From Rhizobium sp. CSW-27 (GTDB lineage Bacteria > Pseudomonadota > Alphaproteobacteria > Rhizobiales > Rhizobiaceae), in contig NZ_JAHHZO010000007.1 of NCBI RefSeq assembly GCF_018760785.1, positions 186,001-250,000 of the forward strand: a stretch of DNA of 64,000 nt, written 5' to 3'. Below, one piece after another: positions 1-9,285 of the stretch. Both the position numbers and the translations under genes were made by a program. Position 1 is the first letter of the stretch; each line of letters starts with the position of its first letter. The notes below the pieces were generated by a model. It was not told the origin of the DNA. It saw only the letters and a list, made by a program, of their open reading frames with translations, and made no database searches.

Positions 1-405
1 ACGGTCGGCGGCGTCATCGCCCCCGGCGATGTTCTGATGCAGATCGTGTCGGATGATGCGCTGTTTGCCGTCGAGGCCCGGATGAAACCGCAGGACATCG
101 ATCAGTTGCATCTGATGCAGGAGGCGCGTCTGAGGTTTTCCGCGTTCAACCAGCGCACCACGCCGGAAATCGAGGGAACCGTGACGCTGGTCTCCCCCGA
201 CATATCGACGGATCGACGCACCGGCGCATCCTATTACAGCGTCCGGATCTCGATCGATCAGGCGCAGATGGCCCGTCTGGGAAGCCAGCCACTTGTTGCG
301 GGCATGCCGGTCGAGGTGTTTGTCCAGACCGGAGAGCGCAGCGTCGCATCCTATTTCATCAAGCCGCTGCAGGACATGATGATGCGCGCATTCCGCGAGA
401 CGTGA
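1..405 (+). CDS. HlyD-family type I secretion membrane-fusion protein, C-terminal part (cut by window edge)
   Basis: The reading frame is open from the first base and ends at TGA 403-405, so only the last 134 residues are present. The segment begins with a GGVIAPGD stretch typical of the end of the lipoyl/barrel-sandwich domain, followed by the beta-barrel domain and the C-terminal signature of HlyD/PrtE adaptors (a GMPVEVFVQTGERS-like motif, then a helix ending in RET). Adaptors of this family link an inner-membrane ABC exporter to a TolC-like outer-membrane channel and carry unfolded substrates out of the cell. The ABC ATPase normally upstream would lie outside the window. Which substrate it exports cannot be told; the nearby TpsA protein uses its own TpsB pore and is not an expected client. 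Confidence 0.85.
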   Translation, partial: TVGGVIAPGDVLMQIVSDDALFAVEARMKPQDIDQLHLMQEARLRFSAFNQRTTPEIEGTVTLVSPDISTDRRTGASYYSVRISIDQAQMARLGSQPLVAGMPVEVFVQTGERSVASYFIKPLQDMMMRAFRET

Positions 406-464
406 CAGACGCAGCCAGACTGCAGACGCTTTCCTTTCCGGGGCGTGCGAAGCGAAAGGGCAGG

Positions 465-522
465 CTGCCGCCACCGGCCAAGATTTCCGGTGGAGCGGCA
501 GGGATGGCGGGCAAGTCCCGCC
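465..522. terminator. Two hairpins between convergent genes, likely bidirectional terminator
   Basis: Two stem-loops lie in the 139-bp gap between the HlyD-type gene (+) and the ialB-like gene (-). The first pairs 465-477 with 487-501 (13 paired bases, two-base bulge). The second pairs GGCGGG at 506-511 with CCCGCC at 517-522 and is followed on the plus strand by TATTT. Position and structure fit transcription termination from both sides. Confidence 0.55.
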
Positions 523-544
523 TATTTCGACCCGCCCCGCCTCG

Positions 545-1171
545 TCAGGTTCCCTTTGCCAGCGCATCGAGCGCCTGGGCAAGACCGTTCCACGAGAGCG
601 GAAGACCGATGACGCGGCCGGTGGCATCGATGAAGCGCAGCTGCGCACCGGCTTCCTTGCGCCATATCTTCAGTGCATCGTCACCCGGCTTGCCCTCGGC
701 ATAGCATGCGCCGCCGGCGCAGCGGCGCCACTGCAGGTCGAGCCCGCCCTTTTCCTCTGCGCCTTCCTTGCCGTTGCCGCTGACATGCACGCCGCCAGGC
801 AGGCTGACATTGACCGGTAGAACGGCGGTCAGATGCAGGACCGTGTCGCCGGGGAGTCGTCCGAGCGCGATCTGGGCCACCGGTTGCGACTGCCCCTCGA
901 CCTGGATGGTCTGGACGATCTCGCATTGTCTTGCCTGCTTGCCATCGGCACTGGCGGGCATGCGAATGCAGCGCAGAACCCAGTTGCCGTAGGTCGCCGT
1001 GGTAACCGCCGGCTCGTTGCTGACGGCGGCGGCCTCGGGCTTGTCGGTCTTGGCAGACGGCGCTTGCGCCATGGCAATCGAGGGCGGCAGAAAGCCGGCC
1101 GGGCCGATGATGGCGGCCATCGCGGCGAGGCGGGTGAGGGTGGAAGAAAATCGCACGGTCTTGTCCTTCAT
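545..1171 (-). CDS. IalB-family (invasion-associated locus B) exported protein
   Basis: The 208-residue product starts with a charged N-terminus and hydrophobic segment ending near AMAQA, a probable Sec signal peptide. The mature part carries the IalB-family hallmark YGNWVLRC near residue 61, followed by paired cysteines (RQCEIVQT; RRCAGGACYAEG), as in small disulfide-bonded periplasmic proteins of this family. IalB was named for Bartonella erythrocyte invasion; rhizobia carry several paralogues of unclear role, so the name should not be read as evidence of invasion. It lies 102 bp downstream of tpsB on the same strand, with a perfect hairpin between, and may be a weakly coupled last gene of the two-partner secretion unit. 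The ATG at 1171 lacks a strong Shine-Dalgarno sequence. Confidence 0.8.
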   Translation of the reverse strand: MKDKTVRFSSTLTRLAAMAAIIGPAGFLPPSIAMAQAPSAKTDKPEAAAVSNEPAVTTATYGNWVLRCIRMPASADGKQARQCEIVQTIQVEGQSQPVAQIALGRLPGDTVLHLTAVLPVNVSLPGGVHVSGNGKEGAEEKGGLDLQWRRCAGGACYAEGKPGDDALKIWRKEAGAQLRFIDATGRVIGLPLSWNGLAQALDALAKGT

Positions 1172-1186
1172 CGTCTGTTATATCGG

Positions 1187-1211
1187 CCGCCGGGAAGGAA
1201 GGTCCCGGCGG
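1187..1211 (-). terminator. Perfect 8-bp hairpin between tpsB and the ialB-like gene
   Basis: CCGCCGGG (1187-1194) pairs exactly with CCCGGCGG (1204-1211) across a 9-base loop. On the minus strand it follows tpsB by about 60 bases and ends 16 bases before the ialB-like start codon. There is no clear T tract, so it may terminate or attenuate read-through, or affect translation of the next gene. Confidence 0.4.
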
Positions 1212-1273
1212 CGTCTGTCGTCATTGGAGGGCGCTTGCGCCGCGTGGGGGCTCTGACCGGCACCGCAAATGCG

Positions 1274-3058
1274 TCAGAACCCCACCTGGAAGCGCAGGTT
1301 GAAGCGGTCCTCCGTCTTGCGCCCGGAGGCGGTACCATGCGCATATTCCAGCGACAGCGTGCTGCTGCGGGGCGAGGCCTTTTCCGACAGCGCCAGTCTC
1401 ATGCCCGCTCCGAAGGCGCCCGCGCGGGTGATCTCGTCCTCGACGGCGCTTGCCTTTTCCAGCCTGGCGATGCCGCCGGCGGCGAACAGATAGGGAGAGA
1501 CCACGCTGCCGAGCCCCGGATAGAGCTCAAGCGCCGGCAGGGCGACGGGAAAAGCCAGTTCCGTTCGCATCACGGCCCCGGCATCCGCCTGGATCTCGCC
1601 GCTGTTGAAGCCGGAGACCCAGTCCATGCCGGTGATCGACATCTGCTCGGAGGCGGCAAGCGGATCGCCGAAGGAGGTCTGGGCGCGCGCGGCCACAGAC
1701 AGTTGCACGCGATCGCCCGCAAAGCCCTGCGCATAGGAGAGCGAGAGTTCGAACTTCCTGAAATCCGGCTCGGCGCCATCGCGTGACAGCGGCAGCGCTG
1801 CGGTTGCCTGCCGCGCGCCCAGCGCATCGAGGCCAACAGAGAACACGCCATTGCCGGACAGGCGGCTGCCGTCGTCCAGGATGATGTCGCCGGTTTGCGT
1901 CAGGCGAAGAACACGCAGCCGGTCCTCGCTGAAATCGCTCCGCGTGCCTGCGAAGTCGATCTTCTGGCTTTCGTTGGCAACGTCCAGGCCGATCAGCGTG
2001 CTGGCATTGGCCGAGCGAGAGCGCAGCCAGCCATAGCCGAGGCGGGTGGACAGGCGCTGGTAATCATCGACCATGGTATAGCCGAGATCGGATGTCGGAT
2101 GCGTCTTGCTGTCGACGCCTTCCACATTGAGCCAGACGCCGTCGGTGCCGAGCGGCAGGGTGAAACCTGCCACGATCTGCCGGTTGCGCGGATCATCGCC
2201 GAAGATGCTCTGGTCGCCGGCACCCGGATAGCCGCTCAGGCGGACATAGGTGGTTTCGCCAAGTCCGAGCACGCCGTTGACGTCCACGCCGAGATTGAGG
2301 CTGTAGCGCCCCATCTCCTTCGAAAGGCTGTTGTCCAGGTCGATGGTGCCCGAGACGGGCGCATAGGCTCCCTCTATGACGATGATGGTGGCGCCTGGAG
2401 CGCCGCCAGCCCTCAGCGTGGAGCGCAGCGAAAGTCCCGGCGTGTCGCCGGCCAGAAGCATGCGCCGCTCAAGCTCTGCCTTCTTCAGGCCGCTGCGCCC
2501 TTCGAGCGGCTTCAGAATGCTGGCAACCCGGCCGCGCACCGCCTCGGGCAGGGCGGAGACGTCGATGGCCGCCACATAGCCGTCGGTTACCACCAGCTTG
2601 AGCGGCATGCCGTCCTTCAGGGTCTGCGGCGGCAGCGAGACGCGGGCCAGCAGGAAACCCGCTCGAACGTAGGCGGTTTCGAGATCCTGCGCGATGACGA
2701 AGAGATCGGCGCCGCTGACGCGCTTGCCCTTCAGGCGAGCCTCGACGGCGGCGGTCGCCTCTGCGAGATCCGGCAACGCGTTTTCCACGACGAGACCGGA
2801 GGGCGTGACGTGCAGCCGTTCGGCACCGGCCGGGGCGGCAAGCCCGACAACAGCCGGCAGCTCAATGCCGCCGCCGACGGCGCGGATGACGGGCGGCGCA
2901 TAGCTGCCCTCGGTCAGCTGGCTGGCGGTCTGTGCCATGGCCGAGCCGACAAGGCCGATATCCAGTGCCGCGGCTAGCAGCAGGGCGAAGCGGGCCGGAC
3001 GCGTCTTGCGTGTCGAGATGTCGACCGAGCAGGTGAGGGGGGAATGCGATGTGATCAT
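1274..3058 (-). CDS. ShlB/FhaC/HecB-type TpsB outer-membrane transporter
   Basis: The 594-residue protein has a signal peptide (hydrophobic run ending GSAMAQ), two POTRA-like modules at roughly residues 70-230 and a C-terminal beta-barrel of about 350 residues ending in the aromatic pattern LRFQVGF expected for outer-membrane insertion. The length fits TpsB pores (about 550-600 residues). TpsB proteins recognise the N-terminal secretion domain of their partner TpsA in the periplasm and pass it through the outer membrane. The gene begins 20 bp after the end of the large TpsA gene on the same strand, the usual two-partner arrangement, so co-transcription and cognate pairing are very likely. No frameshift was seen. 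Confidence 0.9.
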   Translation of the reverse strand: MITSHSPLTCSVDISTRKTRPARFALLLAAALDIGLVGSAMAQTASQLTEGSYAPPVIRAVGGGIELPAVVGLAAPAGAERLHVTPSGLVVENALPDLAEATAAVEARLKGKRVSGADLFVIAQDLETAYVRAGFLLARVSLPPQTLKDGMPLKLVVTDGYVAAIDVSALPEAVRGRVASILKPLEGRSGLKKAELERRMLLAGDTPGLSLRSTLRAGGAPGATIIVIEGAYAPVSGTIDLDNSLSKEMGRYSLNLGVDVNGVLGLGETTYVRLSGYPGAGDQSIFGDDPRNRQIVAGFTLPLGTDGVWLNVEGVDSKTHPTSDLGYTMVDDYQRLSTRLGYGWLRSRSANASTLIGLDVANESQKIDFAGTRSDFSEDRLRVLRLTQTGDIILDDGSRLSGNGVFSVGLDALGARQATAALPLSRDGAEPDFRKFELSLSYAQGFAGDRVQLSVAARAQTSFGDPLAASEQMSITGMDWVSGFNSGEIQADAGAVMRTELAFPVALPALELYPGLGSVVSPYLFAAGGIARLEKASAVEDEITRAGAFGAGMRLALSEKASPRSSTLSLEYAHGTASGRKTEDRFNLRFQVGF

Positions 3059-3078
3059 GAATCGGTCTCTTGCTCGGA

Positions 3079-6000
3079 TCAGTTGGCGGTGCAGGCGGTC
3101 GCGTTGTCGAGGCCGTCCGTGCAGGCGATGCTGCTCGTCTCCACATCGGAGGAGGTCGCGCCGCTGCCGACGAAGACGATCTGCGCCGCCGGGGTGGACA
3201 CGGTGGTGTTGGCGTCTCCGAAGGAGATGATGCCTTGCGGGAGCTGGCTGCTGATAGGCGTGGCCGGAACCGGGGTCACGGACAGGGTGCCGTCGACGAA
3301 GGCGAGATCGTAGTTCTGGCCGGCCGTCAGGCTGCCGCGCTTGATGGCGTAGTCGCCGACAGGCGATGCCGTGGTGGCCTCGGTGGACAACTGGCCGCTC
3401 AGCATGTCGCCATTGACGAGATTGCCGGCCGTGATCGTCCAGCTCAGGTCCGGATTGTCCAGGCTGAACAGGCGTGTCTGGTTGTCGGCCGTCACCGTGA
3501 TGGCGCGGGCGGTGACCGCCAGCGTGCCGCCGACGAATGACAGTGCATAATTGTTGGAGGCGGACAAGGACCCCTGTGCGATCTTGTAGCTGCCGACGCC
3601 GCTCGTTTGATCTGCGTTGGTGACCAGAGTTCCGGTCAGGCTATCGCCGTTGACGAGCGTGCCTTGCGTGACCTTCCAGGTGAGATCCGGATTGGAGTCG
3701 CCATAGGTCTTGGAAAGACTGTCGGCCGTCACTGTGATGGCGCGCTGGTTGATCGTCAGCCTGCCGCCTTCATAGGTGATGGCATAGTTGGCATTGGCAA
3801 GGGTACCCTGGGTGATGTCATAGGTCCCGACATTGCTGGTCCTGTCGGCCACGGTTGAAAGGTCGCCCGACAGGCTGTCGCCGTTGACGAGATTGCCGTT
3901 CGTCACTTTCCAGGTGAGATCCGGATTGGCATCGCCATAGGTCTTCGACTGGTTGTCGGCGGTCACCGTGATGGCGCGTTGCGTCACCGTCAGGGTGCCT
4001 GTGGCGAAGGTCATGTCGTAGTTGGCAGATGCCGCGAGCGTGCCCTGGGTGATGTCATAAGCGCCGACGCTGCTTGTCCCGTTCGCCGTCGTCGCAAGCG
4101 CACCGGACATGGTGTCGCCGTTGACGAGGCTGCCGTCGGTCACCGTCCAGGTGAGGTCCGGATTGGCATCGCCGTAGGTCTTCGACAGGTTGTCGGCGGT
4201 GACCGTGATGGCGCGCTTGTTGATGGTGAGCGTGCCGGAGGCGAAGCTGATGGCGTAATTGCCATTCGCAAGCGTGCCCTTGGTGATGTCATAGGCGCCG
4301 ACGCCGGAGGTTTTGGTGGCGGTGGTGGCAAGCGTACCCGACAGCGTGTCGCCGTTGACGAGGCTGCCGTCGGTCACCGTCCAGGTGAGATCCGGATTGG
4401 CATCGCCATAGGTCTTCGACTGGTTGTCCGCCGTCACCGTGATGGCGCGCTGGTTGATGGTCAGCGTGCCTTTGGTGAAGGTCAGCGCATAGTTGGAGGA
4501 CGCGGCGAGCGTGCCCTGGGTGATGTCATAAGCGCCGACATTGCTGGTCTTGTCAGCCACGGTGGAAAGGCCGCCCGACAGCGTATCGCCGTTGACGAGG
4601 CTGCCGTCGGTCATCGTCCAGGTGAGATCAGGATTGGCATCGCCATAGGTCTTCGACGTGTTGTCGGCCGTGACCGTGATGGCGCGCTGGTTGATTTTCA
4701 GCGTACCACTTTGAAAGGTGATGGCATAGTTGGCATTGCCGAGCGTGCCCTGGGTGATGTCATACTTGCCGACATCGCTCGTTGCATCCGCCGTGGTGGA
4801 AAGCGCGCCGGACAGCGTGTCACCATTGACGAGGTTGCCCTCGGAAATGCTCCAGGTGAGGTCCGGATTGGCATCGCCATAGGTCTTCGCCCTGTTCTTG
4901 GCGATCACCGTGATTGCCCGCTGGTTGATGGTCAGCGTGCCGCCGATGAAGGTCAGCGCATAGTTGGAGGACGCGGCGAGCGTGCCCTGGGTGATGTCAT
5001 AAGCGCCGACGCTGCTTGTCCCGGTCGCCGTCGTTGCAAGCGCACCGGACATGGTGTCGCCGTTGACGAGGCTGCCGTCGGTCACTGTCCAGGTGAGGTC
5101 CGGATTGGCATCGCCATAGGTCCTCGACAGGCTGTCGGCGGTGACCGTGATGGCGCGCTGGTTGATGGTCAGCGTGCCGGAGGCGAAGCTGATGGCGTAA
5201 TTGCCATTCGCAAGCGTGCCCTTGGTGATGTCATAGGCGCCGACGCCGGAGGTTTTGGTGGCGGTGGTGGCAAGCGTACCCGACAGCGTGTCGCCGTTGA
5301 CGAGGCTGCCGTCGGTCACCGTCCAGGTGAGATCCGGATTGGCATCGCCATAGGTCTTCGACTGGTTGTCCGCCGTCACCGTGATGGCGCGCTGGGTGAT
5401 CGTCAGCGTGCCGCCGACGAAGGTGATGTCATAGGCATCGGAAATGGCAAGCGTGCCCTGGGTGATGGCATAGGTGCCGACGCCGGAGGTGGTGGTGGCG
5501 GTGGTGGCGAGCTGCCCCGTCACGCTGTCGCCCTCTTCCAGCGCACCATCGGTGATGCTCCAGGTGAGCCCCGGATTGGCATCGCCATAGCCGCGGCTGA
5601 AACTGTTGGCGGTGATGGTGATCGAGATGCCTGTTGGGATGTCCGAGGTCAGCGCCCGCAGGACGGGGTAGAAGCCGCTTTTGATATACCAGACATTCGT
5701 GAAGTCCCAGCCGGAATAGCTGCCCTTCGTCTGCATCTGCGCTGTGGTAAGGCCGTTGGTGCCTGTGGTGTCGCCATCACCCACGCCGACCGTCAGGCCG
5801 GTCGTTTCTGTGTTGAAATAGGATGAGGTAATGGTGCCGACCGTTCGTGTGCCGATGAGACCGCCGGCGACCGTGCCGCCGCTTGCGGTGATCTTGCCGG
5901 CGGCGAAAGCTTGCTGAACCGACGTATTGATGGAAGAACCGAGCAGGCCGCCGACATAGTTCCAGCCCGTGACTGAACCGATACTATAGGCGTCGCTGAT

Positions 6001-9000
6001 GGTCGTGTTGATAGAAAATCCGACGAGCCCGCCCACATAGATGCCGTTCGACGTGATCGTTCCCGATGCGAAGGACTGGCTGATCAGACCACTATTGGAA
6101 ACCCCAACCAGGCCGCCAATCCCCACTCCAGAGCCTGTCACCGAGCCGGATGCGGAAGACTGCGCAATTGTTCCCCAATTTTGCCCGACCAAGCCACCAG
6201 CGTATTCATTCGCTTTAACGGAGGCGCTGGAACTCACTTGCGTGATGGATCCGTAGTTATAGGCGACAACAGACCCCACATTGCTGGCCGATGTGACGAT
6301 GGAGCCCGTCAGCGAAAAGTCTTTCAGGATTCCATTGGTGCCGACATAGCCAAACAGGCCGACACCGCCCGACGTGCGATTGATCGTCAGGGCTGAAATC
6401 GTGTGTCCAAGTCCATCGAGTGTGCCGGTAAACTGCATACCGCCCGTCAGTCCCACCGGCACCCAGCCGGTCGAGGCCCAGATGCCGGAGGCGGAATAAT
6501 CCGCATCGCTTGCATCGGTCTCCGAGGCATCGATGTCCGTTACCAGCCTGTAGAACGCGGAGAGATTGGCGCCCATCAGCGCCAGTTGATGCAGGTTGGA
6601 AATGGTGATGACGCCATCGCTGCCCGCCGTTGCCGCTTCGGAGCGCAGGATCGGGCGCATGTCGCCGGTCTGGTACCAGACGGTGGAGAAATCCCAGGTG
6701 GAATAGGCGGCGCTGGTGCGGGCCTGGGCGGTGGTGAGGCCAAACACGTTATTCACGCCTTCGCTTGCGTCACCGACACCGCTAGTCTTGCCGCTTGTCC
6801 CGATATCCCAGTAGGAGCTAGTGATGGTGGTGTAGTTCGCGCCAGCAAATCCACCGGCGAGCGAGGAGCCGGTAACCAAACCACTGGACCAGGAGTTAGA
6901 GATGGTACCGGAATTGACTCCGACGAAACCTCCGACTGACCCGTTCGCCGCGGTCGCTGCGCCGGTTGCATAACTGTTGCTGACACGGCTACCATTTACA
7001 TATCCAGCGAAGCCACCGGCGTACATCTTGGCTGTCGCTGCTCCCGTGGCATAGGAATTGGTGATGGTCCCGCCAGTAGTATTCATGCCGACGAATCCGC
7101 CAGCGAAATTGGAAGTCGCCGTTACCTTCCCAGTTGCATAGGCGTTGGTGATAGTGCCGGAATTCAATCCTGCGAAGCCGCCTGCATAACTTGCGGTACT
7201 CTTCACATTTCCTGCGGCATAGGCATTATTGATCGTACCACTGTTGCTCCCAACAAGGCCACCGACGTAATTGGCGCCCGTCACGTTTCCAGTCGCCGAA
7301 ACATTGCTGACGGTGCCCGCACTGCTGCCAGCAAGGCCGCCGACATAATCCTTCGTCGATGTCACGCTTCCGCCGGACAGATCGAGATCGCGAACGGCTC
7401 CGGCCGAAGCGATATAACCGAACAGGCCGGCATTGGCTGATGTGCTGTTGATCGTCAGATTGGAAATCGTGTTACCCAAGCCAGCGAAGGTGCCGCTGAA
7501 GCCAGCCGCTGAAGTGCCGATCAGTCCGGCCGTATAGGTCGTGCCGGACAGATCGAGATCTCCCGCCAGCGCATAGCGGCCCGACAGGCCTCTGTTGACG
7601 GCCAGCAGACCGGCGACATCATGGATCAGCGTATAGGCATTGCCGCCGATGGAGAGGGTGGCATTGGCGCCCGACAGCGTGACGCTGCCGCCATCGGCAA
7701 TCGTGTAGCTGGCATTGGTCAGCACCAGTCCGGCGCTCGTGCCGGTCGCTGTCAGGGCGGCGGCGATGTTCACGGAGCCGGCGGCGGCCAGCGTCAGCAC
7801 CGTATTGGCCGACCAGAAAAGGTCGCTTGCGAGCGTGATGTTGCCCGTCTGGGAACCGCTGCTGCCGGTCGTGACCGTGACGTTCGCACCGGAAAGCGCC
7901 GTTTCCAGCGTCGTGACGTTGATGACGCTGTCATTGCCGGTGGCGGTGAGTCCGCTCGAATTGGAGGCCGTGGCCGAGTAAATGGTGATGTTGTAGGGAT
8001 CGAGCAGCAGCGTGCCGAACTGCCCGTTTGCCGCGGAAAGATCGGCATAGCCGGCATAGGATAGCACCGCCTTGCCAGAGACTTCCGCATCGCCGCCATT
8101 GCCGGCGCCGGTGCCGCGTGCGGTGATCAGGCCGGAAAAATCCGTCTTTTCGTCGGACCAGAGAACGACGGTGCCGCCATTGCCACCTTCGGTCGCATCG
8201 GCGCGGATGACGGTGGCGGCATCGACGCTCGTCGTTTCGGCGCGCTGGGTGTCGCCCAATCCCTGCCAGTCTCCGCCGATCTTCACCGAGCCGCCGCCGG
8301 TCGAGCCGGAGGCATCGATCTCGGCGCCGGCCAGGGCAATCGTCTTGCCCGTGACCTTGACCGACCCGCCCTTGCCGGCGGCAGCCGTGGCCTTCACCTT
8401 GCCCGCAACGGCGACCGTGCCACCTTCGCCGCCGCCCAGCACGATCTCGCCCTCGCGGCCTTCCACGGTGCGTGCCTCGACCACGCCGGACATGTTGATG
8501 GCCTTGCGCGCGGCTTCGCGCGCGGTGGCGGCCCGCATCACCACCGTGCCGCCGTCGGCGGAAATCGTGCCCCGGTTTTCAATCAGAGCGCCATCGCCCT
8601 CCGCGCCAGCCTTCGTCGGCAGGGCCACCTGCAGGAAACCATCGCCGGAGAGATCGAGCGTGGCCTGCTCGCCGGAGCCCAGCCCCACCTTGCCGAGCGG
8701 CACGGCGATCACGCCGTCATTGCTGACCGTGCCGCCGACCAGCGCCGCATAGCCGCCGCGCCCGACGGTGATTACCCCCTGGTTGGAGACGGAGGCGGCG
8801 GCGCCATTGCCCTCAAGCGACAGCTTTCCGGAGAGGAAATCCTCGTCCTTCATGTCCAGCGTGGAGGCGACAAAGCCGCCGCCGACCTTGACGCTGCCGC
8901 CGGACGTGATCGCGATGCCGTTGGGGTTGATCAGATAGACCTGACCGTTGCCGGTGACGCTGCCGGCAATCGTCGAGGTCGTCGCTCCCGTGACACGGTT

Positions 9001-9279
9001 GAGGATCGCCGAGGTCTGGTCCGGCTGGACGAAATTGACCGAATAGCCGCTGCCGACCGAGAAGCTGTTCCAGTTGACGATCGCCTTGTCGGAAGACTGT
9101 GTCACCGTCATCGCCGTACCGGAGGTGGCGACCGATGCCTGGCCGGCCGCGACGCTCGCGCCCGTCGGCAGCGGGTCCGCATGCGCCGGCAGAGCCGGCG
9201 CGAGCCCGACCTGCAGGACAAGCGAGAGCGCGGTGGACGAAGAAAGAATGCGGGTAATGGTGCTGTGCTTGGTCATCAT
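3079..9279 (-). CDS. Large TpsA exoprotein: filamentous-haemagglutinin N-terminal domain, GLUG motifs, ten MBG repeats
   Basis: About 2066 residues, starting at ATG 9279 (a second ATG follows at once; an in-frame TTG lies at 9285). A signal peptide ends near PAHA-DP. Residues about 35-160 form the TPS secretion domain with the NPNGI motif. Two blocks of GLUG-type repeats (VGGLVGSNSGTI-like) are encoded at roughly 6800-7450 and 5810-6370. Ten tandem MBG-type repeats of 78-79 residues (core KTYGDANPDLTW) are encoded at about 3265-5630. The 61-residue tail has a C-x9-C pair in its last 14 residues and no VENN motif or toxin-like domain. This architecture fits a surface fibre or adhesin secreted by the adjacent TpsB. 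There is no apparent Shine-Dalgarno sequence at either ATG, so the exact start is uncertain. Confidence 0.88.
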   Translation of the reverse strand: MMTKHSTITRILSSSTALSLVLQVGLAPALPAHADPLPTGASVAAGQASVATSGTAMTVTQSSDKAIVNWNSFSVGSGYSVNFVQPDQTSAILNRVTGATTSTIAGSVTGNGQVYLINPNGIAITSGGSVKVGGGFVASTLDMKDEDFLSGKLSLEGNGAAASVSNQGVITVGRGGYAALVGGTVSNDGVIAVPLGKVGLGSGEQATLDLSGDGFLQVALPTKAGAEGDGALIENRGTISADGGTVVMRAATAREAARKAINMSGVVEARTVEGREGEIVLGGGEGGTVAVAGKVKATAAAGKGGSVKVTGKTIALAGAEIDASGSTGGGSVKIGGDWQGLGDTQRAETTSVDAATVIRADATEGGNGGTVVLWSDEKTDFSGLITARGTGAGNGGDAEVSGKAVLSYAGYADLSAANGQFGTLLLDPYNITIYSATASNSSGLTATGNDSVINVTTLETALSGANVTVTTGSSGSQTGNITLASDLFWSANTVLTLAAAGSVNIAAALTATGTSAGLVLTNASYTIADGGSVTLSGANATLSIGGNAYTLIHDVAGLLAVNRGLSGRYALAGDLDLSGTTYTAGLIGTSAAGFSGTFAGLGNTISNLTINSTSANAGLFGYIASAGAVRDLDLSGGSVTSTKDYVGGLAGSSAGTVSNVSATGNVTGANYVGGLVGSNSGTINNAYAAGNVKSTASYAGGFAGLNSGTITNAYATGKVTATSNFAGGFVGMNTTGGTITNSYATGAATAKMYAGGFAGYVNGSRVSNSYATGAATAANGSVGGFVGVNSGTISNSWSSGLVTGSSLAGGFAGANYTTITSSYWDIGTSGKTSGVGDASEGVNNVFGLTTAQARTSAAYSTWDFSTVWYQTGDMRPILRSEAATAGSDGVITISNLHQLALMGANLSAFYRLVTDIDASETDASDADYSASGIWASTGWVPVGLTGGMQFTGTLDGLGHTISALTINRTSGGVGLFGYVGTNGILKDFSLTGSIVTSASNVGSVVAYNYGSITQVSSSASVKANEYAGGLVGQNWGTIAQSSASGSVTGSGVGIGGLVGVSNSGLISQSFASGTITSNGIYVGGLVGFSINTTISDAYSIGSVTGWNYVGGLLGSSINTSVQQAFAAGKITASGGTVAGGLIGTRTVGTITSSYFNTETTGLTVGVGDGDTTGTNGLTTAQMQTKGSYSGWDFTNVWYIKSGFYPVLRALTSDIPTGISITITANSFSRGYGDANPGLTWSITDGALEEGDSVTGQLATTATTTSGVGTYAITQGTLAISDAYDITFVGGTLTITQRAITVTADNQSKTYGDANPDLTWTVTDGSLVNGDTLSGTLATTATKTSGVGAYDITKGTLANGNYAISFASGTLTINQRAITVTADSLSRTYGDANPDLTWTVTDGSLVNGDTMSGALATTATGTSSVGAYDITQGTLAASSNYALTFIGGTLTINQRAITVIAKNRAKTYGDANPDLTWSISEGNLVNGDTLSGALSTTADATSDVGKYDITQGTLGNANYAITFQSGTLKINQRAITVTADNTSKTYGDANPDLTWTMTDGSLVNGDTLSGGLSTVADKTSNVGAYDITQGTLAASSNYALTFTKGTLTINQRAITVTADNQSKTYGDANPDLTWTVTDGSLVNGDTLSGTLATTATKTSGVGAYDITKGTLANGNYAISFASGTLTINKRAITVTADNLSKTYGDANPDLTWTVTDGSLVNGDTMSGALATTANGTSSVGAYDITQGTLAASANYDMTFATGTLTVTQRAITVTADNQSKTYGDANPDLTWKVTNGNLVNGDSLSGDLSTVADRTSNVGTYDITQGTLANANYAITYEGGRLTINQRAITVTADSLSKTYGDSNPDLTWKVTQGTLVNGDSLTGTLVTNADQTSGVGSYKIAQGSLSASNNYALSFVGGTLAVTARAITVTADNQTRLFSLDNPDLSWTITAGNLVNGDMLSGQLSTEATTASPVGDYAIKRGSLTAGQNYDLAFVDGTLSVTPVPATPISSQLPQGIISFGDANTTVSTPAAQIVFVGSGATSSDVETSSIACTDGLDNATACTAN
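3265..5630 (-). repeat. Tandem array of ten MBG-type protein repeats within tpsA
   Basis: Ten consecutive units of about 234-237 bp encode variants of ITVTADNQSKTYGDANPDL followed by a GDTLSG-like and a YDITQGTL-like segment. The outermost units (first and tenth) are most divergent; inner units are close copies. DNA around 4030-4440 and 4975-5395 is nearly identical at an offset of 942 bp, equal to four units, which points to recent duplication or conversion inside the array. Confidence 0.9.
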
Positions 9280-9285
9280 GATCAA

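Noticed and set aside
833..2977. Plus-strand frames opposite ialB-like and tpsB genes
   Set aside because: Antisense to proteins with clear signal peptides, conserved motifs and barrel termini.
3265..5630. CRISPR-like regular repetition
   Set aside because: The period is about 235 bp, units are coding throughout and encode MBG domains; there are no short repeats with unique spacers.
3979..5826. Plus-strand open frame of 615 codons within the MBG array
   Set aside because: It is the antisense reading of the repeats, with repetitive GDRDGALVDGQRA text that simply follows the repeat period; no start signal.
3079..9279. TpsA as a CdiA-type contact-dependent inhibition toxin
   Set aside because: There is no VENN-like motif, no distinct C-terminal nuclease region and no small immunity gene; the next gene is tpsB.
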